Shown here: piece after piece, positions 17,106 to 25,036 of the stretch
How positions within the stretch are numbered: the stretch's first letter is position 1
Layout of the letters: every line of letters starts with the position of its first letter
Origin: Desulfurella amilsii
GTDB lineage: Bacteria > Campylobacterota_A > Desulfurellia > Desulfurellales > Desulfurellaceae
Assembly (NCBI RefSeq): GCF_002119425.1
Contig: NZ_MDSU01000010.1
Coordinates: forward strand, 1-50,344
Length of the DNA stretch: 50,344 nt
Direction of reading: 5' to 3'
Position numbers and translations under genes: made by a program
Notes under the pieces: model-generated
Databases searched by the model: none
The model's input: only the letters and a program-made list of their open reading frames with translations
What the model was told of the DNA's origin: nothing

Positions 17106-18287
17106 ATGTATTTAATTTCTGTAAAATCGCTCAAACCTAACGATATACTAGGCAAAGCCATTGTTAGTGAAAAAGGGCAGGTTCTTTTAAATAAAGGTGT
17201 AAAACTGGACGAGCATTATATCCATATACTATATAAATACGGTTATCAGTTTGTGTATATTGAAGATGATGATACAAAAGATATTACAGTAGAAGATGAC
17301 ATTAGTGATCAGCTTAAAACAAAAGCAATTAAAACAATAAAAAAAGTTTTTGATATTGTAACGCCTGCAAAAGATGATAATGTAGACGATTTTAAACAAA
17401 TTATAAAAAAAATAGAAAAAGGTGAAATCAAAAAAAAATTAGCAGACTCTCCATTTATTAAATCAATAGAATCCATATCATACGATATTGTAAATTCTTT
17501 AGGGGATGTTAAGGTTTTAAATGGCATGGCAAGTCTGAAAAGACAAGACAATTTTACATATCAGCACTGCCTTGATGTAACTATTCTTTCTGTAGCCCTT
17601 GCAAGTAAGTCACTGTATACAAAAAAAAGACTCGTTGAACTTGCAAAAGGGTGTTTATTGCACGATATAGGAAGGATTTTAATAAACAAAAGTCTTTATA
17701 CTCAACCTAGAAAACTTTCTAGTACAGAGTTTGATCTTATCAAAAAACATCCTCAAATAGGCTATTTAGTATTAAAAGACGTTTCTCAAGTAGGCATAAT
17801 TGCCTCTCACATTGCTTATCAGCACCATGAGCAACAAGATGGCCTTGGCTATCCAAGAGGATTAAAAGGCAATAATTTGCTTCCAGTGCCAGATAAACTT
17901 GCAGAAGAAGGATACATTATGCCTTTAGCCGAAATCGTTTGCGTTACAAATGTTTATGATGCTTTAGTCTCACCTCGCGTATACAGATCCGCCTATACTC
18001 CAGATCAAGCATTTTTTATAATGAAAAGAATGGCTGGCAAACAATTAAACATAGAGGCTTTTAGGGTTTTTTCTGACATGATACCTGCCTATCCTATTGG
18101 TACGACTGTGTATATTTTAAATGGTAGGTACAAGAATTTTATAGGCGTAGTTTCTAAGATAAATCAAGAAAATCTAACCCGTCCAACAGTAAGGCTATTG
18201 TATAATGCCTCAAAAAGACGCATATCTCCACTTGAAATAGACCTAATAAAAAACCCCATTTTGAATATCACTGGGGTAATTATTTGA
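17106..18287 (+). CDS. HD-GYP cyclic-di-GMP phosphodiesterase
   Basis: A 393-residue cytoplasmic protein. Residues 1-55 match the DUF3391-type N-terminal region (LISVKSLKPNDILGKAIV). The HD-GYP domain spans about 140-310. Visible metal and active-site residues are His154, His186-Asp187 (LLHDIGR), His215 (KKHP), His235, and the HHEQQDGLGYP signature (240-250). The domain hydrolyses c-di-GMP, which often controls motility and attachment, matching the flagellar genes nearby. An unusual tail after 310 (PAYPIGTTVYILNGRYKNFIG) is shared by many proteins of this DUF3391/HD-GYP type. No good ribosome-binding site is seen. The end overlaps ubiB tail to tail by 8 bases. Confidence 0.92.
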   Translation: MYLISVKSLKPNDILGKAIVSEKGQVLLNKGVKLDEHYIHILYKYGYQFVYIEDDDTKDITVEDDISDQLKTKAIKTIKKVFDIVTPAKDDNVDDFKQIIKKIEKGEIKKKLADSPFIKSIESISYDIVNSLGDVKVLNGMASLKRQDNFTYQHCLDVTILSVALASKSLYTKKRLVELAKGCLLHDIGRILINKSLYTQPRKLSSTEFDLIKKHPQIGYLVLKDVSQVGIIASHIAYQHHEQQDGLGYPRGLKGNNLLPVPDKLAEEGYIMPLAEIVCVTNVYDALVSPRVYRSAYTPDQAFFIMKRMAGKQLNIEAFRVFSDMIPAYPIGTTVYILNGRYKNFIGVVSKINQENLTRPTVRLLYNASKRRISPLEIDLIKNPILNITGVII

Positions 18288-19902
18288 GATCTTTATCTGC
18301 TTTATAAATACCAATACCTAAAATTATTATAATAACAATGGGTATAATTAACTTAATCGGTAAGCCGAGAAATGTTTTGCCTAAGTGATCTTTTATTAAA
18401 ATTGAGCTACCAAGTATTACTGCGCTAATTATTAAACTGATACCAATTTGTTTAGCAACTAAGCGTATTGTATTTATAAGCTTATCAAGTCCATTAATTT
18501 CTATTTCAACTTTAATATGGCCGCTTTCCAAAGCACCTTCGGCTTTTTTAAACAAAAAGGGTATTTTATTTGCTAAAATTGCATAAGTTGCATTAGGTTG
18601 TAGAATTTTTTTAAAAATTCTAAATGGTGAGTAAAGTTTCTTTGCAAAACTCTCAAAGTAAGGTTTTGCTGTTTCTGTAAAATTAAAATCCGGGTAAAAT
18701 TGCTTTCCGACACCATCTGCTATAATAATAGCCCTAAGCAATCTTAAAGAATTTTTGCTGATAATTATATTGTATTTCTTTAAAATTTTGAATAAATCTT
18801 TTAATACTTTTGATATGTATATTCTTTTTAAAGGTAGAGAATGATATATATCTATTAGTTCTACAATATCTGATTTGAGATAAGCATTGTTTAAAATATT
18901 TGTATTTAGTGTGAAATTAGATACAGACAATAAAATTTTATCAGCATCTTTTTGTATAAAGCCCAGTATCATTTCAACTAAATTTAATTTATCCTCTTCT
19001 GTTACTCTTCCGACCATCCCATAATCCAAATAGCAAATCCTGCCATCATGCATAATAATGATATTGCCTGGGTGAGGATCTGCATGGAATAAGCCTATAT
19101 CAAATATTTGTATCCAGAATACTTTTGCGCCTTCTGTGGCTAACTTTTCCGTATTAAAACCTGCAGATCTTATAGACTCTATATTTGTTGCCTTATACCC
19201 ATCTATAAACTCCATAGTTAGTACATTGCGTGAAGTGTATTCCCAAAAAACTTTTGGCACATAAATGTTTTTAAATTGACTTAAGTTTTCTTTGAATGTT
19301 TGCATGTATTGTGCTTCTATTTCGTAGTCAAGTTCTTTTTTAATAGTTTCTTCAAATTCTATTATGAAAGGCTTTATCTCAAAATTAAAATAAAGTTTTA
19401 ATTTTGAGTTTAGATAATCGCCAATTTGTTTTAATAACTCTATGTCGGCTTGTATGGTTTTTTCTATGTTTGGTCTTTTTACCTTAATTGCAACAGTTTG
19501 ACCACTAGTAAGAATCGCTTTGTGTACTTGGCCCAATGAAGCGCTTGCTTCTACATTTTCGTTAAAATAAGAAAAAATTTCATTTAATGGTTTTTTAAAT
19601 TCTGTTTCTATAATTGATTTCACTTTGCTAAATTCAAAAGGTGTTACATCATCTTGGAGTTTTTTTAACTCTTCTATAAATTCATACGGTAAAATATTTT
19701 CTTGAGTAGACAAAAGCTGTCCAAATTTTACAAAAGTAGGACCTAATTCTTCCAGTAGTTTTCTAAATTGTTCTGGGGTTGTTGAAGGTTTAGTTTTGCT
19801 AAATTTTATATTTTTTGTGACAAAACCAAAACCATACTTTGCAAGAATAAATGATATTTCGCGAAATCGCCTTATATTACCAAAAGTTCTTCTTATTTCC
19901 AT
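18280..19902 (-). CDS. ubiB: UbiB/ABC1 family atypical kinase
   Basis: A 540-residue membrane-anchored atypical protein kinase-like ATPase. The KxGQ motif (KFGQLLSTQ, Lys59-Gln62), the Ala-rich loop SASLGQVHKA (about 122-131), VAIKVKRP, and HADPHPGNIIIMHDGRICYLDYGM (catalytic and metal-binding residues) are all present. Two hydrophobic helices lie at the C-terminus (about 485-535). UbiB-type proteins support quinone biosynthesis or quinone extraction from membranes, which fits UbiX directly upstream. If the organism uses menaquinone made by the futalosine route, as mqn genes elsewhere suggest, a ubiquinone-specific role is unlikely. It overlaps ubiX by 10 bases. Confidence 0.88.
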   Translation of the reverse strand: MEIRRTFGNIRRFREISFILAKYGFGFVTKNIKFSKTKPSTTPEQFRKLLEELGPTFVKFGQLLSTQENILPYEFIEELKKLQDDVTPFEFSKVKSIIETEFKKPLNEIFSYFNENVEASASLGQVHKAILTSGQTVAIKVKRPNIEKTIQADIELLKQIGDYLNSKLKLYFNFEIKPFIIEFEETIKKELDYEIEAQYMQTFKENLSQFKNIYVPKVFWEYTSRNVLTMEFIDGYKATNIESIRSAGFNTEKLATEGAKVFWIQIFDIGLFHADPHPGNIIIMHDGRICYLDYGMVGRVTEEDKLNLVEMILGFIQKDADKILLSVSNFTLNTNILNNAYLKSDIVELIDIYHSLPLKRIYISKVLKDLFKILKKYNIIISKNSLRLLRAIIIADGVGKQFYPDFNFTETAKPYFESFAKKLYSPFRIFKKILQPNATYAILANKIPFLFKKAEGALESGHIKVEIEINGLDKLINTIRLVAKQIGISLIISAVILGSSILIKDHLGKTFLGLPIKLIIPIVIIIILGIGIYKADKDLK

Positions 19903-20450
19903 CGTTTAGAAATGTCGTTTTCTATACCTGTAACATCTAATACTTTACCAACAACAAAATTAACTAAATCATCTATAGTTTTGGGTTCGTTATAAAAAGC
20001 AGGTACAGGTGGGACAATATTTACACCAAGCTGCGCTAATTTTAGCATGTTTTCTAGGTGTATTGCAGAAAATGGCATTTCTCTTGGGCAGATTGTTAAC
20101 GTGCGCTTTTCTTTGATAGCCACATCGCACATTCGAGCAATTAAGCTCTGCGAAAAACCCATAGCAACACTTGAGAGCGTTTTTATTGAACATGGTATTA
20201 CAATTGTTTTGTCGATTAAAAACGAACCACTTGCAAGTGGAGCGTAAAAATCATCATTGTTAAAATATTCAACTTTAAGTGATTTAAAAAATTCAATCAA
20301 ATCTGTCTGCATTTCAGTTTTTGCTATTTTTATAGCATCAATTGACGCTACAGCAAAGATTTGAAACTTTCTTAAAGCGCTTAGATATTCTAATAATTTT
20401 TTTGCATATATAATTCCACTTGCACCGCTTATGCCAATGACAATTTTCAT
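19893..20450 (-). CDS. ubiX: UbiX flavin prenyltransferase
   Basis: UbiX joins dimethylallyl phosphate to reduced FMN to form prenyl-FMN, the cofactor of UbiD-type decarboxylases. The 185-residue protein shows VIGISGASGIIYA (residues 4-16), IPCSIKTLSSVAMG (about 85-98), LIARMCDVAIKEKR, CPREMPFSAIHLENML and a proline-rich IVPPVPAFYN, all standard for the family. No ubiD lies in the window. It overlaps flgA by 4 bases and ubiB by 10, so it is embedded in an operon with flagellar genes. Confidence 0.93.
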   Translation of the reverse strand: MKIVIGISGASGIIYAKKLLEYLSALRKFQIFAVASIDAIKIAKTEMQTDLIEFFKSLKVEYFNNDDFYAPLASGSFLIDKTIVIPCSIKTLSSVAMGFSQSLIARMCDVAIKEKRTLTICPREMPFSAIHLENMLKLAQLGVNIVPPVPAFYNEPKTIDDLVNFVVGKVLDVTGIENDISKRWK

Positions 20451-21361
20451 TGGATTACCTCAACTTTTCTTAAGCCAATCACTCTTGCATTTCCAATCCT
20501 TTTTGAATTAAATTCTACTTTTATTATATCACCTTTATAGCCCATTTGCAAAGCTTTGGCGCTTGTTTGTATGTCTATGCCATTTTTGTCATACATAGCA
20601 CTTACAATATCACCAATATTGACTAGCATTTGTCTTTGTGTATTGTAAAATGTAAAAAAACTACCTGCCTTAATATTGCCCAATGCTTTTGCGCTAATAA
20701 TCGAATCCTTGGTTGTTATTACATAAGAAGGTACATAGTCAACCCTTTTATATTCAATGTCATCTTTTGAGATTACTTGGTAGCTTCTAATGTCTTGGCT
20801 TGCTATGGGTACAAGCGAATCAATCTTTTTTACGTATTGTATAAAAAAATTTCTATAAACTTGATTATTAAGCATAACGGTTAACTGTATCCAGCTATAT
20901 TCTCCATAATTTTTTATACTGCTAATGCTTAAAGTATAGTGATTATAGGGCAGGGCGATCGGGAGTTTTGTCTGTATGATTAAGTCTTTTTCGTCCATTA
21001 ATTTGTATATAGTGTCAGCTGTTATTAAAAATGCCTTTCGTTTTACTATAGAATACGATCCGCAAATATTATAATGCATATTGTTACCATTTAATATGCT
21101 TTTTAAATAATCAGCATCGATTTTTGTTGTTTCATTTGGCATAGGAGCCAACGAAATGGGCATTTTTTCAATATTTTTTGGATATTTTGAAGCTATGTCT
21201 GATATAAACACCCTATCTGAGTTTACTTCAACATTTTTTATTAAATTAATATCGCAAGCTATTGAGAGGCTAACAAATATAAATATAAAGCTACTGCTTG
21301 AGATTATTAGCAGTTTGCAACATTTGATCAGATGTTTGTATAACTTTTGCATTTGTCTCAT
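20447..21361 (-). CDS. flgA: Flagellar P-ring assembly chaperone FlgA
   Basis: FlgA is a periplasmic chaperone for P-ring (FlgI) assembly. The 304-residue form has a long N-terminal region with a hydrophobic signal (about 17-35, ending SLSIAC), a variable middle domain and a C-terminal SAF/ChapFlgA domain from about 175. Typical FlgA phrases are [40 protein letters not shown] and [32 protein letters not shown]. The start at ATG 21361 (or 21352) lies inside flgG, and the whole signal peptide is encoded in a second frame of flgG's last 71 bases. No flgH or flgI follows; ubiX does. Confidence 0.88.
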   Translation of the reverse strand: MRQMQKLYKHLIKCCKLLIISSSSFIFIFVSLSIACDINLIKNVEVNSDRVFISDIASKYPKNIEKMPISLAPMPNETTKIDADYLKSILNGNNMHYNICGSYSIVKRKAFLITADTIYKLMDEKDLIIQTKLPIALPYNHYTLSISSIKNYGEYSWIQLTVMLNNQVYRNFFIQYVKKIDSLVPIASQDIRSYQVISKDDIEYKRVDYVPSYVITTKDSIISAKALGNIKAGSFFTFYNTQRQMLVNIGDIVSAMYDKNGIDIQTSAKALQMGYKGDIIKVEFNSKRIGNARVIGLRKVEVIQ

Positions 21362-22079
21362 ACGCCCTTTGAGCTGCTATCATATCGACCATTTCTTGAA
21401 CAACACTAACATTTGACATTTCAAGGTAACCCTGATTAATTGTCCCAAGACCGTTTATACCTGGTGTACCCAGCGTTGGTGTGCCTGATGATACAGTTTG
21501 TTGAAATAAATTTTGACCAATTGCTTTAAGACCTGCTGGATTAGCAAAAAAAGCAAGTTGTATTTGACCAAGCTGCGTGGGTGTAGTTTGACCTGCTTCC
21601 AACACAGAAATTGTACCATCGTTTCCCACGCTTATCGATGTTGTATCCTGCGGCACAGTAATTTCTGGTGATAAAGGATAGCCGTCTGTTGTAACGATTC
21701 TACCGTTATTGTCTAATTTAAAATCACCGGCTCTTGTGTATGCGATTGTTCCATCTGGCATTGTAATTTGGAAAAAACCGCTGCCTTGTAATGCTAAATC
21801 AAGTGGGTTTCCTGTTTCTTGCAAACTACCTTGCATAAAATTTTTTGATACATCTGCTAATTGCGTACCCAAACCAATTTGTATACCTGTTGGTTCAACT
21901 GTATTGGAGGTCGTGTTAACACCAGCTTCCTTTTGCGTTTGATATATTAAATCTTCAAAATCAGCTCTAGAACGCTTAAAACCCACTGTGTTAACGTTTG
22001 CTAGGTTGTTTGCTATAACATCTATGTTTGTTTGTTGGCCCTGCATGCCAGTAGATGCTGTCCACAATGCCCTTATCAT
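21291..22079 (-). CDS. flgG: Flagellar distal rod protein FlgG
   Basis: FlgG forms the distal rod of the flagellar basal body. The 262-residue protein starts [38 protein letters not shown]-type family sequence (visible from residue 1). It then has the central [22 protein letters not shown] and ends with the conserved [23 protein letters not shown] plus heptad-rich tail. Length is normal for FlgG. AAGGAGG precedes the ATG. It follows flgF by 18 bases. Confidence 0.96.
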   Translation of the reverse strand: MIRALWTASTGMQGQQTNIDVIANNLANVNTVGFKRSRADFEDLIYQTQKEAGVNTTSNTVEPTGIQIGLGTQLADVSKNFMQGSLQETGNPLDLALQGSGFFQITMPDGTIAYTRAGDFKLDNNGRIVTTDGYPLSPEITVPQDTTSISVGNDGTISVLEAGQTTPTQLGQIQLAFFANPAGLKAIGQNLFQQTVSSGTPTLGTPGINGLGTINQGYLEMSNVSVVQEMVDMIAAQRAYETNAKVIQTSDQMLQTANNLKQ

Positions 22080-22097
22080 TTTTTATTTCCTCCTTTT

Positions 22098-22886
22098 TTA
22101 AGTAACGCTGCCTATCTGGATTGTATTAGGTATCAGTTGGTTTGCAAATGTTGATATTACTTTTTGATAACTATCATATGAGCGTTGATTTTGTATAAGC
22201 TCTACCATTTCTTTTACAATATTAACATTTGATTGTTCCAAATAACCTTCTTTTAGCATAAAGTTTGCTGTTAATTGTGGCTGCATGTTATTTACTGGCA
22301 CAAAACAATTATCGCCCACTTTTCTCAAATTTCCATAGTTGCTAAAATCTCTAATTGCGATAGTGTCTGTTTGCGCTCCATTGTCTAGAACTGCACCAGT
22401 TTGAGAAAAAGCTGTTTGAGAATCAACTTTAATAAATTTTCCATTCTTAAAATAATTTTCACCCAGCACAGGGTAATTTGTGCCTCTTTGAACCAATATT
22501 CCTTGACTATTTATACCAAATTGACCGCCTCTGGTATATTCTATACCATTTGGAGTAAGCACAGCAAAAAAGCCTCTGCCTTCGATTGCAAAATCTAGCT
22601 TATTGCCCGTTTTTTCTAGAGAGCCTTGCGTAAAATTTATGTAGTCTTTATCCATATGAACAACTGAATTTACAGCTTCATTTATAAAATTTGCCGCTAA
22701 TTGTGTGTTTTGCGCAATGGGTAGTTTGGCTTCACCATAGCCATTAAATTCTGACCAGCTTTTCTGATTAATACCTTCACTTTTAAAACCAATTGTATTT
22801 GAGTTTGCTATATTATTTGCAATGTTGTTTACCCTTTGGGCTGCAATAATCATTGCACTAGCTGACGTGTAAATACCACTTAGCAT
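22098..22886 (-). CDS. flgF: Flagellar proximal rod protein FlgF
   Basis: FlgF is a rod protein of the flg_basal family. About 262 residues: the N-terminus LSGIYTSASAMIIAAQRVNNIANNIAN, central GRGFFAVLTPNGIEYTRGGQF, and C-terminal LEQSNVNIVKEMVELIQNQRSYD are all family signatures. I assign FlgF rather than FlgG because it precedes a canonical FlgG and diverges more in the middle. The ATG at 22886 is chosen because GGAGGTG lies 6 bases upstream; a TTG one codon earlier is unlikely. It begins 37 bases after the GH18 gene, on the same strand. Confidence 0.9.
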   Translation of the reverse strand: MLSGIYTSASAMIIAAQRVNNIANNIANSNTIGFKSEGINQKSWSEFNGYGEAKLPIAQNTQLAANFINEAVNSVVHMDKDYINFTQGSLEKTGNKLDFAIEGRGFFAVLTPNGIEYTRGGQFGINSQGILVQRGTNYPVLGENYFKNGKFIKVDSQTAFSQTGAVLDNGAQTDTIAIRDFSNYGNLRKVGDNCFVPVNNMQPQLTANFMLKEGYLEQSNVNIVKEMVELIQNQRSYDSYQKVISTFANQLIPNTIQIGSVT

Positions 22887-22923
22887 CAAAGCACCTCCAA
22901 AGCTAAGTGTAGCAAAATCTGTT

Positions 22924-24036
22924 CTAGTTTAATAACTGATTATTTTTTATTGTTTGAACGAGATCTGGTAGCAAGAGATGATGGTTATCTACGATATCTT
23001 GAGTTATTTCCCATATTGCAATACCGCCTAAATTCATCTCAAAAGCATAGCGTATCTTATCATTAATTGATGATGAGTCGTCAAAACTGTAGTAGATCTT
23101 ATTTTTTTTATTTACTAAATATGGTGTTTTTGTCATAAAATCCCAAAAATATTGATAATCTTCGTTTTTTAGAAGGGATAATATATTTCTATATGTAGTA
23201 GCAAAAGATTGATTGAATTCTTGACATGGTTCGTCAGCATTAAAAGCCCTGCCATAAAATGGTATACCAAGAAGTATTTTTTTAGAATCAATTCCTCTTG
23301 CAAGCCAGTACTCAATGCTTTTTTGTATATCGTGTGTGTTGCAAAAACCTGGTTTGAGCGGAGCATTGTAACCACTAATGTGACTCCAAGCCCCAGAATA
23401 ATCATAAGACATAACGACAAAGTAGCTTACAAAATATTTTAAAAAATCAATGTCAAAATATCTGCCACTATAATTTGCATAAGGTAAATCGACGCAAATT
23501 ATATAGTCATTCCCAAGGTTTTGTTTCAAAATTTGAACAAATTTGTTCAAATTTAAAGCATCAGTTGAATTTTTTGGAAATTCCCAATCTATATCAACGC
23601 CATTATACTGGTTTTTCTTAATAAAATTTATTAATTGATCAGCAAAATTTTGAAATAATTGAGGGTTGTTTAGCACACTTGATAAATAACCAGAATTGCC
23701 ACCGCCGCCAACAGACAAAATAACTTTTATGTTCTTGCTTGTAGCAATATCTACAATTTCTTTATTGTTAAAACTTTTTGGTACAACAAGATTGCCATTT
23801 CTATCCGGCCATACAAAAGCATGGTATAATACATTTATACTATTATTTATTGCAATTTGAGGAGGAAATTTTGATTGTTCCCAATAAGGATAGAAACCTG
23901 CAATTAGAAAATTTGAAGGCTTATTTTGCGTTTTTATTTCTACTGCTGGCCGAAGCGTTGGAATTACAGAAACTTTTTCTTTGTAGCTACAGCCAGCAAG
24001 TAGAGTTAACGCTAAAATTAGCGTTAATAATTTCAT
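22924..24036 (-). CDS. Glycoside hydrolase family 18 lipoprotein
   Basis: A 370-residue lipoprotein with a lipobox LLAGC (Cys16) and a GH18 TIM barrel from about residue 42 (LIAGFYPYW). The substrate-assisted catalytic motif reads NGVDIDWE (145-152): Glu152, Asp150 and Asp148 are kept while the first Asp of the usual DGxDxDxE is Asn. VILSVGGGG (about 105-113), IPFYGRAF and a C-terminal GGIAIWEITQD complete the fold. GH18 enzymes cut beta-1,4-linked N-acetylglucosamine polymers, such as chitin or N-glycans, and some act on peptidoglycan-derived glycans. It follows the SurA-like gene after 2 bases. The true substrate is unknown; a cell-surface or envelope role is suggested by the lipobox. Confidence 0.85.
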   Translation of the reverse strand: MKLLTLILALTLLAGCSYKEKVSVIPTLRPAVEIKTQNKPSNFLIAGFYPYWEQSKFPPQIAINNSINVLYHAFVWPDRNGNLVVPKSFNNKEIVDIATSKNIKVILSVGGGGNSGYLSSVLNNPQLFQNFADQLINFIKKNQYNGVDIDWEFPKNSTDALNLNKFVQILKQNLGNDYIICVDLPYANYSGRYFDIDFLKYFVSYFVVMSYDYSGAWSHISGYNAPLKPGFCNTHDIQKSIEYWLARGIDSKKILLGIPFYGRAFNADEPCQEFNQSFATTYRNILSLLKNEDYQYFWDFMTKTPYLVNKKNKIYYSFDDSSSINDKIRYAFEMNLGGIAIWEITQDIVDNHHLLLPDLVQTIKNNQLLN

Positions 24037-24038
24037 TT

Positions 24039-24581
24039 TTATTTGTTTATAATAATTTTATCCTGCTTTTTTAATTCTTCAATATAACTGTCCAATGCTT
24101 GTTTTTTCTTCAAATTTGCCAAATACTGTGAAATCTCAGGTTTTACTTTACTTAATGGCAATATTTGACCTTTTGAATCCTTTAGTTTTGATTTATTTTG
24201 ATTATAAAAGTCCGTTATTTCTTTATCTGTTGGTGTAAAATTTTGATTGCCAAATTTCTTTTGCAATAAAGCATTAATTAGAATATTGTCTGTTTGAGTT
24301 TTAATTTCTTGCGTAACCTGCGGGTCTTTTTCTAAATTGAGTTTTTTTGCTTCATTAAGCAAAACCCTTTCGCTAATAAGTGAATTTAAAACGTTTTCTC
24401 TCACTTGCGCGGTGTTTTTATTGTTTACAGCACCAGCAGGAAGAGATTTTATAATATTATCCACAGCCGATTGAGTAATTTCGTAACCATTAACCGTAGC
24501 TAATACTTTATCTTGAGTTTGAGCAAAAGCAGTAGCTGTTAAAAAAAACGTCACCAAAAACAAACTTGCCAAAAGCTTCAT
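24039..24581 (-). CDS. SurA-N-like periplasmic chaperone without PPIase domain
   Basis: A 180-residue secreted protein. Its signal peptide (residues 1 to about 20, ending TAFA before QTQDK) precedes a SurA_N/SurA_N_3-like helical domain: VLATVNGYEITQSAVDNIIKSL, LNSLISERVLLNEAKKLNLEKDP, FYNQNKSKL, and a closing helix KKKQALDSYIEELKKQ. The parvulin domain normally inserted in such proteins is absent, so it is probably a holdase for envelope proteins rather than an isomerase. ATG 24581 is chosen because GGAGGG lies 3-8 bases upstream; the longest frame starts seven codons earlier. First gene of the GH18-flg operon, with a promoter at 24622-24651. Confidence 0.8.
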   Translation of the reverse strand: MKLLASLFLVTFFLTATAFAQTQDKVLATVNGYEITQSAVDNIIKSLPAGAVNNKNTAQVRENVLNSLISERVLLNEAKKLNLEKDPQVTQEIKTQTDNILINALLQKKFGNQNFTPTDKEITDFYNQNKSKLKDSKGQILPLSKVKPEISQYLANLKKKQALDSYIEELKKQDKIIINK

Positions 24582-24621
24582 ACGCCCTCCTTTAAAAAAC
24601 ATTAATTTTTTTAGCTATCCA

Positions 24622-24636
24622 ATTGTAGACTACAAT
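24622..24636. promoter_or_regulatory. Palindrome overlapping the -10 element (operator candidate)
   Basis: ATTGTAG, a single central A and CTACAAT form a perfect 15-base palindrome. It covers the -10 element of the minus-strand promoter and part of its spacer, which is where a dimeric repressor would block RNA polymerase. The regulator is unknown. Confidence 0.45.
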
Positions 24637-24651
24637 AGGCGGTTTTGTCAA
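24622..24651 (-). promoter_or_regulatory. Promoter of the SurA-like/GH18 transcript
   Basis: Minus strand: TTGACA (24651-24646), an 18-base spacer and TACAAT (24627-24622), about 40 bases before the start codon. Confidence 0.6.
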
Positions 24652-24678
24652 CCTTAAAATATCTGTTTAATTTTATTA

Positions 24679-24704
24679 TTGACAAAGTCTCAATATTGTA
24701 TAAT
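24679..24704 (+). promoter_or_regulatory. Promoter of the small protein at 24729
   Basis: TTGACA (24679-24684) and TATAAT (24699-24704) are both perfect hexamers, but only 14 bases apart. A pairing of TATTGA (24677) with the same -10 gives 16 bases. Confidence 0.45.
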
Positions 24705-24728
24705 CTTAGTGAGGTAAGGAGGGTTTGT

Positions 24729-25034
24729 ATGGAAATTAAAATTGTAAAGATTGTTACGGGAGAAACAGTTATAGGTACAAAAGTGTTAGATTATTTAGAG
24801 GATGTTGCTCTTATTCAGGTAATACCATCATCTGGCAGTATCCAACTTGCAATATTGCCTTATGGTTTTCCTTTTGAGGAAAAAATTGGTGGTAAAATTT
24901 CTGTAGATAAAATTGTTTATGAATTCGAAGATGTGCCAGAAGACATAAAGAATAAATATTTAGAAGCAAAAAGTGACATTAAAATAAGCTCAACAATACC
25001 AGGATCCGACTTAGATTTTAATCTGATAAAATAG
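24729..25034 (+). CDS. Conserved-looking small protein, possibly Sm-like; function unknown
   Basis: A 101-residue soluble protein starting MEIKIVKIVTGETVIGTKVL. The first 70 residues alternate short beta-strands (KIVTGETVIG, VALIQVIPSSG, AILPYGFPF) and have the look of an Sm/LSm-like or SH3-like barrel in which VTGE(T/E)VIG is the first hairpin. This is a fold guess only. The C-terminal third is charged and probably flexible. The real start is ATG 24729, preceded by AAGGAGGG; an upstream in-frame ATG at 24645 lies inside the divergent promoter region. It is a single gene with its own promoter, divergent from the SurA-like gene and convergent with moeA. Confidence 0.7.
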   Translation: MEIKIVKIVTGETVIGTKVLDYLEDVALIQVIPSSGSIQLAILPYGFPFEEKIGGKISVDKIVYEFEDVPEDIKNKYLEAKSDIKISSTIPGSDLDFNLIK

Positions 25035-25036
25035 TT

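Noticed and set aside
22886-22923. Sigma-54-like promoter upstream of flgF
   Set aside because: The best match has AG instead of GG at -24, keeping only the downstream TTGC; too weak to call.
24645-24728. In-frame extension of the small protein at 24729
   Set aside because: It covers both divergent promoters; the inner ATG has AAGGAGGG immediately upstream.
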